Position numbers and translations under genes: made by a program. 64,000 nt of DNA from positions 744,001 to 808,000 of the forward strand of contig CANLKV010000002.1 in the NCBI GenBank assembly GCA_947491755.1. Direction: 5' to 3'. A model generated the notes under the pieces. That model was not told where the DNA came from and did no database searches. It worked only from the letters and a program-made list of their open reading frames with translations. This document shows positions 25,507 to 34,525 of the stretch, piece by piece (the first letter of the stretch is position 1; the number at the start of each line of letters is the position of its first letter). The DNA is from an uncultured Nonlabens sp. (GTDB lineage: Bacteria > Bacteroidota > Bacteroidia > Flavobacteriales > Flavobacteriaceae).

Positions 25507-28035
25507 ATGAAAAATATAGTATTAGCTTGTCTGGCGGCATTCTTTCTAGCCGTTCCTGCAGCAGCACAGGAAAACAGACTGGGAAATAAAGCGATAAGCA
25601 GTGTTGATATTTATGAACGCATACAAAAACTAGGGTTTTTGGGATCTGCATTGTTTATTGCAGCGCACCCAGACGACGAAAACACCCGACTTATCTCCTG
25701 GTTATCAAATGAAAAAAAAGCAAAAACTGCTTATCTATCAATCACAAGAGGCGATGGTGGACAAAATTTAATAGGTCCGCAACTAAGAGAGCAACTGGGA
25801 ATCATAAGAACACAAGAGTTGCTTGAAGCGAGAAATATCGATGGTGGCGAACAGTTTTTTACTCGTGCAAACGACTTTGGCTATTCTAAAAATCCCGAAG
25901 AAACTTTAAAGATTTGGAACAAAAAGCAAGTACTGTCAGATATAGTTCAAATTATTAGAACGTTTAAACCAGATGTCATCATCAATCGATTTGATCATCG
26001 CTCACCTGGTACGACACACGGACACCATACTAGCAGTGCATTGTTGAGTGTTGAAGCATTTGATCTTGCTGGTAGTCCTAATGCCTTTCCAGATCAATTA
26101 AATAGACTAGATACTTGGCAACCAGAACGGCTGTTTTTTAATACCAGCTGGTGGTTCTATGGCAGTCAAGAAGCATTTGAAAAAGCAGATAAAACAAATC
26201 TATACACCCTAGAATCAGGAACCTTTTTATCAACAACTGGGTATTCTCTAGGTGAGATTGCAGCGTTAAGCCGCAGTAAGCACCAATCACAAGGGTTTGG
26301 CTCTAGTGGCTCGCGTGGTACAGCAACAGAATATCTTGAGTTTTTAAAAGGCTCACGGCCAGATAATCCCCAGGATATTTTTGCTGGCGTTAATACTACC
26401 TGGGCACGTATTGATAGCACCGGCAAGTTAGAGAATATATGGCAAGCCCTACTTAATGACTACGACTTCAAGGAGCCATCAAAAAGTATCAAGCAGCTTT
26501 TTGCCTTGCGCACCGCATTAAACTCTTTATCCACAAGTCACTGGCAACAAATAAAATTGGAAGAGGTAAATACCTTGCTGATGGATGCAGGCGGTATTTA
26601 TATTAAAGCTACCACAAATCAACCTAGTGCAACACCAGGTGAGGAGATACCAGTAACTATAGAAATTACCAATCGTGGACTACCTGGTGTACGTTTTTCT
26701 GTAGACAAAACAAATTTATCGACAGATGTAAACGAATACACATCAAAGTTAAAATCTAATGAATCAGCTGTTTTAAAAACCCAGACCGTCGTACCTATCA
26801 AAGCCACACCCACATCTCCCTTTTACTTAAATAAAAGAGGAACTAAAGGGATGTACGTAGTTGAACAAGATGAACACATAGGAAAACCAGAATTAGATCC
26901 AGGGTTGCAAATTCTGGTAACTCTATTTATCGATAATCAAATTATTGAGTATACGGCTCCCATCCTTTATCAGACTACAGATCGTGTGAGAGGTGAGATA
27001 TACGAGCCGTTGCACATTGTTCCTAACGCATCAGTTGCGATAGAGAATCCAGTACATATCTTTAAAAATGGAGAAATCAAAGATATTGCCGTGACGATAA
27101 AAGCTTATCAAGATGTCAATGGAATATTACAATGGCAAGTACCTGCACAATGGAGTTTAAAGGAGAAATCTGGTGTCAAGATTTCCATTAAACAAGGTGA
27201 ACAGCAAACCATGATGATCCCTGTAAAGGCACCAGATCATCTATCAGCTGGCGATATGACCATAGAATTAATAACAGATGACCAGATTTTTGATCAGGAA
27301 GTTATCGCCATAAATTTCCCACATATACCTAATCAGCAATTACTGTTTCCTTCAAAAACTCAATTGGTAAACCCTGGAATTATAAATAAAGCTCGTAAAG
27401 TAGCCTATATAAACGGTGCTGGTGATGATGTCGCGGCTGCAATAGAAGCAATGGGATCGCAAGTCACCAGTTATGACCCTTCAAATGTACCAGTTAATTT
27501 GGAAGAATTTGACGCACTAGTAATAGGTATTAGAGCTTTCAATGTGGCTCCTCAAGAGATGGCCGCTTTACAAAGCCTCATTGCAGATTATGTAAAAAAT
27601 GGCGGCGTTGTTATCATGCAGTACAATACCAATAGAGGAGTTTCCAGAGATGCATTAGGGCCATTAGAAATTTCGCTTTCGCGAAAGCGAGTCACCGATG
27701 AAAATGCAGAGGTTAGCTTTATTCAACCCGACCATCCTGCATTGAATATTCCAAATAAAATAACTTCCAACGATTTTGAAGGCTGGGTACAAGAACGAGG
27801 CTTGTATTTTCCAGACGATTGGGATCCCGCTTTTGTTCCTTTATTAGAAATGAGCGATCCAGGAGAAAGTCCTACAAATGGTAGTTTAATAGTTGCTCGA
27901 TATGGCGATGGTCATATTGTTTATACAGGGTTGAGCTTTTTTAGAGAATTGCCGGCTGGTGTGCCTGGCGCTTATAAATTACTAGCAAATTTGTTAAGCC
28001 TGGGGCAAAACGAGACAGATCATGGAACAAAATAA
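25507..28035 (+). CDS. secreted PIG-L/LmbE-family deacetylase with C-terminal ThuA/amidotransferase-like domain
   Basis: 842 residues from the ATG at 25507. An in-frame GTG at 25480 would add nine residues before a good signal peptide (MKNIVLACLAAFFLAVPAAAQ), so I prefer the ATG. The PIG-L domain (about 45-290) has the zinc motif AAHPDDEN, RGDGGQN and HRSPGTTHGHHTSSA. The middle region looks like beta-sandwich domains. The C-terminal part (about 620-840) resembles a class I amidotransferase or ThuA fold (FDALVIGIRAFN, YVKNGGVVIMQYNT). PIG-L enzymes remove acetyl groups from N-acetylglucosamine-type sugars; the true substrate is unknown. Palindrome copy 7 is translated as LSRKR near residue 725. 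The stop overlaps the next small gene. Confidence 0.88.
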   Translation: MKNIVLACLAAFFLAVPAAAQENRLGNKAISSVDIYERIQKLGFLGSALFIAAHPDDENTRLISWLSNEKKAKTAYLSITRGDGGQNLIGPQLREQLGIIRTQELLEARNIDGGEQFFTRANDFGYSKNPEETLKIWNKKQVLSDIVQIIRTFKPDVIINRFDHRSPGTTHGHHTSSALLSVEAFDLAGSPNAFPDQLNRLDTWQPERLFFNTSWWFYGSQEAFEKADKTNLYTLESGTFLSTTGYSLGEIAALSRSKHQSQGFGSSGSRGTATEYLEFLKGSRPDNPQDIFAGVNTTWARIDSTGKLENIWQALLNDYDFKEPSKSIKQLFALRTALNSLSTSHWQQIKLEEVNTLLMDAGGIYIKATTNQPSATPGEEIPVTIEITNRGLPGVRFSVDKTNLSTDVNEYTSKLKSNESAVLKTQTVVPIKATPTSPFYLNKRGTKGMYVVEQDEHIGKPELDPGLQILVTLFIDNQIIEYTAPILYQTTDRVRGEIYEPLHIVPNASVAIENPVHIFKNGEIKDIAVTIKAYQDVNGILQWQVPAQWSLKEKSGVKISIKQGEQQTMMIPVKAPDHLSAGDMTIELITDDQIFDQEVIAINFPHIPNQQLLFPSKTQLVNPGIINKARKVAYINGAGDDVAAAIEAMGSQVTSYDPSNVPVNLEEFDALVIGIRAFNVAPQEMAALQSLIADYVKNGGVVIMQYNTNRGVSRDALGPLEISLSRKRVTDENAEVSFIQPDHPALNIPNKITSNDFEGWVQERGLYFPDDWDPAFVPLLEMSDPGESPTNGSLIVARYGDGHIVYTGLSFFRELPAGVPGAYKLLANLLSLGQNETDHGTK
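27674..27689. repeat. dispersed palindrome copy 7, inside PIG-L deacetylase gene
   Basis: Exact CGCTTTCGCGAAAGCG, in frame as LSRKR within EISLSRKRVTD, in a loop of the C-terminal domain. Confidence 0.97.
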
Positions 28036-28144
28036 ACCGAAAAAGAGGATCAACTGGAACCTCATATATGTGCTAGTTATTGCAGCAAATATCGCATTTG
28101 CCATTGCGTTTTACTTTTTAAGTGATACCTATGGAGCTTTTTAA
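28022..28144 (+). CDS. small single-span membrane protein (40 residues)
   Basis: A 40-codon frame starts at the ATG at 28022, overlaps the last 14 bases of the deacetylase gene and ends at 28144, 14 bases inside the symporter gene. The product has a basic N terminus (MEQNKPKKRINW) followed by one membrane helix of about 20 residues (LIYVLVIAANIAFAIAFYFL) and a short tail SDTYGAF. The positive-inside layout and the double overlap support a real coupled gene. It may be a small subunit or chaperone of the symporter, but function is inferred only from position. Confidence 0.7.
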   Translation: MEQNKPKKRINWNLIYVLVIAANIAFAIAFYFLSDTYGAF

Positions 28145-29888
28145 CTGGTTTAATGGCCTGACTGGTGCCTTAACGAGAATTGACTGGTTAATTTTAATAA
28201 GCACGCTAGCCTTTATTGTTTTGTACGGCGTTTACAAAACACGTGGTAAGCAAACCAGCGAGCAGTACATAAAAGGAGGCGACAGCAGGTGGTGGACCGT
28301 AGGACTGTCCGTAATGGCTACTCAAGCGAGTGCAATTACTTTTTTAAGTACTCCTGGGCAAGCTTATACGGATGGGTTAGAGTTTGTTCAGTTCTATTTT
28401 GGGCTTCCCATCGCAGTTGTTATTATATGCATCACTTTTATACCTATCTATCATAAACTTAAAGTGTTTACGGCTTACGAGTTTTTAGAAAAACGATTTG
28501 ATATAAAAACAAGGTCGCTCGCTTCTATTCTATTTTTAATTCAACGAGGACTGGCCGCTGGAATTACCATTTATGCGCCGGCCATTATTCTTAGTGCAGT
28601 GCTAGATTGGGAGTTGAAATACCTGAATATCGTCATTGGGATTTTAGTAATTATATATACCGTTTCTGGAGGAACGAAGGCTGTAAACGTGACTCAAAAA
28701 CAACAGATGATCGTTATTATGGCTGGTATGATTACTGCCTTTATCTTGATCGTTCAACAGCTACCAGATAATGTGACATTTGATAATGCCCTACAAATGG
28801 CTGGCGATGCAGATAAAATGAAGATTATAGATTTTGACTTTTCACTAGATGATCGGTACAATATCTGGAGTGCCCTTTTTGGCGCTAGTTTTTTAATGCT
28901 CAGTTATTTTGGTACAGATCAATCACAAGTACAACGATATTTATCTGGGAAATCAGTAAGCCAGATGCGTATAGGACTTTTGTTCAATGGGCTACTTAAA
29001 GTTCCTATGCAGTTTTTTATATTGCTAGTAGGTGTAATGGTTTTTGTTTTTTATCAATACAATAGCACACCATTAAATTTTAATCCTGCTGCAGAAAAAG
29101 CGGTGCTAGAAAGTAGCCTTGCACCATCATACAAAGAGTTACAACAAGAACACGAGCAGTTGCTAGCGAGCAAACAATCTAAACAAGTGGCCTATGGCGA
29201 TGCTATTGCAAGCAACAGTAGCAATATTTTACAACTAAGTGAGGAACTAAAAATACTGCGAGACAAAGAAGATGCTAATAGAGATAAAGCACGTGCGTTG
29301 ATCGCAGTAGCAGATCCAGCAGTCGAGACAAACGATAAAGATTTTGTATTTATCAACTTTATCTTGAACCATTTACCACATGGGCTTATAGGTCTTTTGC
29401 TTGCTGTTATATTAAGCGCAGCAATGTCCTCAACCGCATCAGAATTAAATGCGCTATCATCCACTACTACTGTCGATATCTACAAACGATTTACTGGTGC
29501 AGATAAAAATGATGAACATTATGTAAAAGCTGGCAAATGGTTTACCCTATTATGGGGATTGATAGCGATAACATTTGCAAGCGTGGTATCTTTATTTGAT
29601 AACTTGATCCAGCTCGTAAATATTATAGGCTCCTTATTTTACGGTACTATACTAGGAATATTTCTAGTTGCTTTTTATGTAAAGAAGGTAAAAGGACATG
29701 CTATTTTTATAGCAGCACTACTCTCTGAAACAGTTGTAATTGTATGTTATTTGGTGGATAGTGCCGACAACGGTATAGATTTATTACCATTTTTATGGCT
29801 TAACCCATTAGGCGCTATACTTACAGTGGTTCTCGCATATGTATTACAAACTATCCAAAGGTCACCAGATCAATTAAATATTACTTAA
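28131..29888 (+). CDS. sodium:solute symporter (SSS family)
   Basis: Transporter of 585 residues from the ATG at 28131; an in-frame GTG at 28122 would add three residues. It has about 13 membrane segments, with the family signatures GGDSRWWTVGLSVMATQASAITFLSTPGQAY and FFGLP-like FYFGLPIAVVI near the N terminus, and SAAMSSTASELNALSSTTTVDIYKR (the sodium-site region) late. A hydrophilic, coiled-coil-like insert of about 85 residues (about 318-400, rich in Glu/Gln/Lys) sits between membrane segments. The upstream deacetylase and small membrane protein overlap it, which suggests uptake of a product of the secreted deacetylase, perhaps an amino sugar. The substrate is an inference. Confidence 0.9.
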   Translation: MELFNWFNGLTGALTRIDWLILISTLAFIVLYGVYKTRGKQTSEQYIKGGDSRWWTVGLSVMATQASAITFLSTPGQAYTDGLEFVQFYFGLPIAVVIICITFIPIYHKLKVFTAYEFLEKRFDIKTRSLASILFLIQRGLAAGITIYAPAIILSAVLDWELKYLNIVIGILVIIYTVSGGTKAVNVTQKQQMIVIMAGMITAFILIVQQLPDNVTFDNALQMAGDADKMKIIDFDFSLDDRYNIWSALFGASFLMLSYFGTDQSQVQRYLSGKSVSQMRIGLLFNGLLKVPMQFFILLVGVMVFVFYQYNSTPLNFNPAAEKAVLESSLAPSYKELQQEHEQLLASKQSKQVAYGDAIASNSSNILQLSEELKILRDKEDANRDKARALIAVADPAVETNDKDFVFINFILNHLPHGLIGLLLAVILSAAMSSTASELNALSSTTTVDIYKRFTGADKNDEHYVKAGKWFTLLWGLIAITFASVVSLFDNLIQLVNIIGSLFYGTILGIFLVAFYVKKVKGHAIFIAALLSETVVIVCYLVDSADNGIDLLPFLWLNPLGAILTVVLAYVLQTIQRSPDQLNIT

Positions 29889-29904
29889 CTCAAATCTGAA
29901 AATA

Positions 29905-29940
29905 AAAAAACCGCTCCATTGTATCAGAGCGGTTTTTGAT
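29905..29940. terminator. bidirectional terminator between symporter and DUF2911 genes
   Basis: AAAAAAACCGCTC / GAGCGGTTTTT hairpin with A-run and T-run on either side, placed between converging genes. Confidence 0.88.
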
Positions 29941-29973
29941 TAAAGTTAGATCATGGATATAAGCGCAAACGTT

Positions 29974-30819
29974 TTACATTTTCACACCTAATTTTTCTAA
30001 AGTAATTTTATTTAATCTGACATAATCAGGGTTAGGCGCTGCTTGTGCTAGAGCTAATGATTTTTTAGCGCTTTCAATAGCCTTGTCTTTATTACCCATC
30101 TGTGCCTCCATAAGCGCTTTGCTGCGCCACATCCAGTAGGCATTGGGGTTTTTCTCGACAGCCATGTTGATCCACTCGTATGCTTGCTGCAAGTCCTTAC
30201 CACTTTCTACATAAAAAGTAGCAGCGCTATAATAATCGGAGGCGCTAGGCCCTGACATGATGCGGTTAATACTGGCTAGTGTTTTTGAATCAGTAGGTAC
30301 TGTTACTGGTACAGAGACTCTAGTATCGTCCCAGCTTATTTCTAGATCGGCGCCATCCATCTCTAGATTATTAAGCTCGATCGTAAAATTCTCTAGAGGT
30401 TCTGCTCGTTTTACTGGCACCGCAGTTACCGTTGCCGCAACTAGATTTTCATCCCAGTCTTGTGGTGTCCCCCAGTTATCTGTATTTGCGTAAAATATAA
30501 TTTCCCATGAGTTTTGGTTAGGAATTGTATACAATGCATAGCTACCTGCAGCCAGTTTTGCATCGCCCACACTTACATCATCTGTAAAAGTAATCACCGT
30601 ATTTTCATTGGCGCCAGTGCGCCATAATTGATCGTAAGGAACTAAGCTACCAAAAATATCACGATCCCGGGCTGCCGGTCGTGAATACTCAATGGTAATA
30701 TCTGTGAGACCTACCGTCTGGATGACTGTTGCGCTAGGACTGGGCTGCGGCGATTCTATCTGAGCGTTTAAAGTCGCGCCCATCGCAACGCATAGCAGTA
30801 AAAGGAGTAGTTTATTCAT
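29974..30819 (-). CDS. secreted DUF2911 domain protein with C-terminal TPR-like region
   Basis: Protein of 281 residues with a signal peptide (MNKLLLLLLCVAMGATLNAQ). The DUF2911 domain covers about 30-170 (SATVIQTVGLTDITIEYSRP, then DQLWRTGANENTVITF and WEIIFYANTDNWG). A helical region at about 195-281 resembles a TPR pair (QAYEWINMAVEKNPNAYWMW). The family is common in Bacteroidota and uncharacterised. It is convergent with the symporter and lies just downstream of the TauE-like gene on the same strand, possibly co-transcribed across 26 bases. Confidence 0.87.
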   Translation of the reverse strand: MNKLLLLLLCVAMGATLNAQIESPQPSPSATVIQTVGLTDITIEYSRPAARDRDIFGSLVPYDQLWRTGANENTVITFTDDVSVGDAKLAAGSYALYTIPNQNSWEIIFYANTDNWGTPQDWDENLVAATVTAVPVKRAEPLENFTIELNNLEMDGADLEISWDDTRVSVPVTVPTDSKTLASINRIMSGPSASDYYSAATFYVESGKDLQQAYEWINMAVEKNPNAYWMWRSKALMEAQMGNKDKAIESAKKSLALAQAAPNPDYVRLNKITLEKLGVKM

Positions 30820-30845
30820 GATTTATTTTATTTAAATTATTGGTT

Positions 30846-31244
30846 TTAAAGTTTAGCACTAGAAAAAAAGATCATTTTTATGGCTACGATCATTAAAATG
30901 ACCCCAAATATTTTTTTGAGCAATTGCTGATTGATGTTTATTGCAATTTTAGAGCCAAAATACCCACCCACCACAAATGCTCCTGCAATGATAAGGGCAT
31001 AACGCCAGTCCAGCTCGTGACCATTCTTATGATAAGTGTATGCTGCGATAAAAGTGACAGGCACAGCGAGCACAGCAAGGCTCATACCTTGGGCTTGATG
31101 CTGTGTGTAACCTAAAAACCAAATGGCTAGTGGGACCATAATCACACCACCACCCACACCGACACTACCACTAAGTAACCCGGCGATAAGGCCTAACAAT
31201 AAAAGGAGAAAAATAATTTCAATAGTCATTCTGCGTTCTTTCAT
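30846..31244 (-). CDS. TauE/SafE-family (TSUP) half-size membrane transporter
   Basis: Protein of 132 residues with four membrane segments, about half the usual 250 of this transporter family. It contains one repeat unit: GLIAGLLSGSVGVGGGVIMVPLAIWFLGYTQHQAQGMSLAV and GAFVVGGYFGSKIAININQQLLKKIFGVILMIVAIKMIF. A complete single repeat with a natural end suggests that it works as a dimer and is not broken. Alternative start: the ATG five codons in (31229), giving MTIEIIFL. The first ATG directly follows the stop of the cardiolipin synthase gene, implying coupling. The substrate, perhaps an organosulfur or sulfite anion, cannot be told. Confidence 0.85.
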   Translation of the reverse strand: MKERRMTIEIIFLLLLLGLIAGLLSGSVGVGGGVIMVPLAIWFLGYTQHQAQGMSLAVLAVPVTFIAAYTYHKNGHELDWRYALIIAGAFVVGGYFGSKIAININQQLLKKIFGVILMIVAIKMIFFSSAKL

Positions 31245-31245
31245 A

Positions 31246-32721
31246 TTAAAGTAATGGGGCCCATAATCTACAAAAAGACTCCTTGAATTTATAGGTTTTT
31301 GATCTTTTACGCCATTTATCCAGCTCTAAGATCTCACAATCTTTTAAGTCTTCATCAAATTGAGCATTAAGATTATCTGCAGTTTCTTTATCAAAAATAA
31401 GTGCATTTATCTCAAAATTAAGATCAAAACTGCGGTAGTCCATGTTACAGGTGCCTATAGTTACAAACTTGCCGTCAACCACCATTGTTTTTGCATGCAA
31501 CATACCTTTACAGTACCAGATTACTTTAACACCACTCTCTAGCAATTCATCAAAGTAAGACCTGGAGGCATATCTGGCGGCCCAGCTATCCCCTATTTTA
31601 GGTAACATCAACTCTACTTTAATACCAGACCTAGCAGCACTTTTAAGCGCTGTAAGTATAGACTCATTAGGGATAAAGTATGGCGTATTAATTCGTATAC
31701 TTTCTTCTGCACTGGTAATTGCTGCAAATAAGGCTTCCATTATATTAGCCCAGTCTGTATCTGGGCCACTTGCAGCAATTTGTACTGGTTTATTTTTCTT
31801 TTCGTCTACCTCAGGAAAATAATCTTTATGTATACGTTCATGAGCTTCCTGGTCATCTCTATCACAAACAAAAAACCAATTGAGTAACCATTGCGCTTGA
31901 ATACTTTTTACCGCATGTCCCTCTATGCGCAAATGAGTATCTCGCCAGTAATCTTCAGGATCTTGATCGGGACGGTTTACATAATCATCACTTACATTAA
32001 TACCACCTAAAAAACCTATATGACCGTCTACCACAACAATTTTACGGTGATTGCGATAGTTGGCTTTACGTGTAAATTTTGAAAAGATCACAGGCATAAA
32101 TGCGTGATGGTCGATACCTGCATCTGTCATGCGTCTTTTTGCGGTACGCGATAAGTTACTTCCCACACTATCATAGATCAATTTGACCTCAACACCACGC
32201 TTTTTTGCATCAATTAAGTGATCGATAAATTGATTGCCTATAGTGTCATCGTTAAAAATAAAATATTCTAGATGGACATGGTGTTGTGCTTCTTTTATGG
32301 CTTTAAAAATGGCATCAAACGTATCACTGCCGTTGTACAACACTTGCAAATCGTTATGCAGGGTTAAAGGAACGTTCTGGTTATGACGCAATAGTTTGAC
32401 CAGCTTTACTCGATCCTCAAGAAAAGTATTATCATACTCTTCCAACTGTTTATCACTTGTAAATAAGCGATCATTCCACTCTTCTACAAGTTGATTTGAA
32501 TTGAGATCCTTGCGTTTAAATATTTTTGATTTGCGGTATTCTTGTCCAAAAAAATAATAAATAACCAGTCCTATAAAAGGAAACGCAATTAAAAATAAAA
32601 GGGAGGATAAGGTCTTACGCGGGTTTTGATTATTACGTATTAAAAAAAAAGCGGCACTTAAAGCAATTATATAATTGCAAATAAGCGAGGTAATAAACCA
32701 GTGTTTCATTGCCCATTCCAT
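31246..32721 (-). CDS. cls: cardiolipin synthase (phospholipase D family)
   Basis: Membrane enzyme of 491 residues that joins two phosphatidylglycerol molecules to make cardiolipin. Two N-terminal membrane segments (about 8-26 and 38-58) are followed by two PLD domains with HxKxxxxD motifs: NHRKIVVVDGHIGFLGG (first, about 225) and LHAKTMVVDGKFVTIGTCNMD (second, about 402). Length and layout match bacterial ClsA. A second ATG at codon 5 (MKHWFITS) is an alternative start. The gene runs in a minus-strand group with a lytic transglycosylase five bases upstream and the TauE-like gene immediately downstream. Confidence 0.93.
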   Translation of the reverse strand: MEWAMKHWFITSLICNYIIALSAAFFLIRNNQNPRKTLSSLLFLIAFPFIGLVIYYFFGQEYRKSKIFKRKDLNSNQLVEEWNDRLFTSDKQLEEYDNTFLEDRVKLVKLLRHNQNVPLTLHNDLQVLYNGSDTFDAIFKAIKEAQHHVHLEYFIFNDDTIGNQFIDHLIDAKKRGVEVKLIYDSVGSNLSRTAKRRMTDAGIDHHAFMPVIFSKFTRKANYRNHRKIVVVDGHIGFLGGINVSDDYVNRPDQDPEDYWRDTHLRIEGHAVKSIQAQWLLNWFFVCDRDDQEAHERIHKDYFPEVDEKKNKPVQIAASGPDTDWANIMEALFAAITSAEESIRINTPYFIPNESILTALKSAARSGIKVELMLPKIGDSWAARYASRSYFDELLESGVKVIWYCKGMLHAKTMVVDGKFVTIGTCNMDYRSFDLNFEINALIFDKETADNLNAQFDEDLKDCEILELDKWRKRSKTYKFKESFCRLWAPLL

Positions 32722-32726
32722 GACGA

Positions 32727-33671
32727 TTATTTATAGAAACCTGGCTCAGGTATGGCTATGAAGTATTCCTTTTTGGACCTATTGTTCAAGCGCGCCTCTC
32801 GCAACCACGGATTGTGTATCTTGAGTACCTTGTAGGTAATGTTGTTCGCTTTCGCGAAAGCGACTAAATCATCTATCTCATAATCTACACGCACTTTTTT
32901 TTCTGGTACCATCGTGTAATGATGCTCTGGATCTACTTGAAAACCGTAATCTTCTGGATTTTCAAGAATGGTTTTAAGCGCCAGTATTCTAAAAATATAT
33001 CGTGAGGTTTCTGCATTGAGAAGCAAATCATAATAATCTTGCGCCTCTTGTCTGGATTGTTCTCTATTAATACCAGCATTACCCGCATTATACGCTGCCG
33101 CTGCAAGTGTCCATGACCCAAAGTTTTCTTTACTTTCTTTTAAGTAAGCACAGGCGGCACGAGTGGAAACTTCTAGGTGATATCGCTCATCAACATTGCT
33201 GTTGACTTCTAGACCTAATTCTCTAGCAGTAGCTGGCATTAATTGCCAGAAACCTTTTGCGCCTGCTGGAGAAACTGCATTTGTAAGAGCGCTTTCTGCC
33301 ACAGCTAGATACTTAAAATCGTCTGGAATCCCTTCCTCCTGTAGTATAGGCTCAATAATGGGAAAGTATTTATGAGCTTTTTTAATCAGCTTTATAGCGT
33401 TAGACTGAAAATATACATTAGAAAGCAACTCGTTATCAAAACGCTCCTCTATATCTGGGTCTGAAAGTGGGACCGCCTCTCCAGCAAAAGATAAATTTTG
33501 TGGCATGGGCAGCGAGTGAATCTGATAGCCAGGGGTTAGAGATCTATAATTTTTTGACGACACGCCTGGTTGCTCTAATTCGTCACTAGCATCTGCAAGT
33601 TGTATAAAGCTAATGGTGATACCTGCAATGACAGCTACGACGATACCTAAAAGAATTCTTTTCATCAGCAT
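32727..33671 (-). CDS. lytic transglycosylase (SLT domain, membrane-anchored)
   Basis: Peptidoglycan-cleaving enzyme of 314 residues with an N-terminal membrane segment or signal (about 4-24, KRILLGIVVAVIAGITISFI). The SLT/MltD-like domain at about 105-225 has the catalytic Glu in YLAVAESALTNAVSPAGAKG, the GFWQLMPATARELGL motif and AAAAYNAGNAGINRE. The C-terminal part continues in MltD fashion (LKIHNPWLREARLNNRSK) without a full LysM repeat. Palindrome copy 8 is translated as AFAKA near residues 271-275. It lies five bases upstream of cls on the same strand. A second ATG at codon 3 is an alternative start. Confidence 0.9.
   Translation of the reverse strand: MLMKRILLGIVVAVIAGITISFIQLADASDELEQPGVSSKNYRSLTPGYQIHSLPMPQNLSFAGEAVPLSDPDIEERFDNELLSNVYFQSNAIKLIKKAHKYFPIIEPILQEEGIPDDFKYLAVAESALTNAVSPAGAKGFWQLMPATARELGLEVNSNVDERYHLEVSTRAACAYLKESKENFGSWTLAAAAYNAGNAGINREQSRQEAQDYYDLLLNAETSRYIFRILALKTILENPEDYGFQVDPEHHYTMVPEKKVRVDYEIDDLVAFAKANNITYKVLKIHNPWLREARLNNRSKKEYFIAIPEPGFYK
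32847..32862. repeat. dispersed palindrome copy 8, inside lytic transglycosylase gene
   Basis: Exact CGCTTTCGCGAAAGCG, in frame as AFAKA within DDLVAFAKANNI. Confidence 0.97.
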
Positions 33672-33716
33672 AATTTTTTTTTAAAGGTAAATCAATCAAC
33701 CGTATATGTGAGCTAA

Positions 33717-34364
33717 TTAACTTAGGATTATAGGCAAATTTTCATTAAACCATTTAAATCGATTGACTATCATAATGTGAGTACCACCAGGCACTACCGT
33801 ACAATTATCTATATACTTAATGGGAAATACAGGGTCCTTATCCCCATGAATATGAATCACATCTTGTTGTGGTTTTTCTTGTGTCCAGTTTACGATGGTG
33901 TCCAGAGCCCAGTCCAGATACATGGGGTCGTTAATGTTTAAGTACCTTTTGTATAATTCAATTTTTTTAGGAGCCATGGTAGTACCATATTTCGCTAGTT
34001 CTTCAAAGTGGCTCATCAAACTAGTGGGCAATAATTTATGTAATCCTGTTTTACGTGCCAGTTGCATGCGGCGCGGGAACTCATGATGTGATTTTACACT
34101 AGAAATTATAATCACTTGTTTTGTGGGAATCAAAGAAGCCATCGCCTGAACAATAATTCCACCAAATGATACACCTATCAACACAGGGGTCTCATGTGCT
34201 ACCTGTTCCAATAAACGAGTGCTGTACGATAACAACGATTCGTTTTTATGGGGTATGATCCAGTCCAGCATGTGCATGGTATAAGCTGTAGCAGGCAGCT
34301 TGATATGTTCAAAAATCAATGGCGAAGCTGCCATTCCTGGCATAAAGTAAACGTGAGTCATCAA
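33717..34364 (-). CDS. alpha/beta hydrolase
   Basis: Small cytoplasmic alpha/beta-fold hydrolase of 215 residues. The oxyanion loop is near the start (FMPGMAAS), the nucleophile elbow is GVSFGG (Ser near residue 85), and a late HGDKDPVFP aspartate and GGTHIMI histidine complete the triad. No signal peptide. The family hydrolyses ester or related bonds but the substrate cannot be predicted. It is monocistronic or the first gene of the minus-strand group, 45 bases upstream of the transglycosylase. Confidence 0.87.
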   Translation of the reverse strand: MMTHVYFMPGMAASPLIFEHIKLPATAYTMHMLDWIIPHKNESLLSYSTRLLEQVAHETPVLIGVSFGGIIVQAMASLIPTKQVIIISSVKSHHEFPRRMQLARKTGLHKLLPTSLMSHFEELAKYGTTMAPKKIELYKRYLNINDPMYLDWALDTIVNWTQEKPQQDVIHIHGDKDPVFPIKYIDNCTVVPGGTHIMIVNRFKWFNENLPIILS

Positions 34365-34432
34365 TCTAGTTTGTAATCAAGGTTTTAACTTTACATGCAA
34401 TTTTTGAATGCTAGTAATCAAGTATCTTTGCA

Positions 34433-34440
34433 AACTTAAG
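34433..34440 (+). promoter_or_regulatory. -7 promoter element upstream of GNAT-like gene
   Basis: TATCTTTG is a perfect TAnnTTTG match, with a TTG at 34404-34406 (26-base spacer, rather long). It lies about 86 bases before the ATG at 34526, leaving a leader that contains CAAGCAA / TTGCTTG and CAAACTTA / TAAGTTTG inverted repeats. Confidence 0.4.
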
Positions 34441-34525
34441 CAAGCAATTTTTACTCTTCTACTACCTCACAAATAAGTTTGCTTGAACATAACTGACCCT
34501 GTCAAAAGTAGAATGAGTTAAAAGA

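Noticed and set aside
30846..31244. The short TauE-like gene as a truncated pseudogene
   Set aside because: It has one complete repeat with natural ends, no frameshift and no remnant of a second half in the adjacent sequence. Half-size members are known to me from Flavobacteriaceae.
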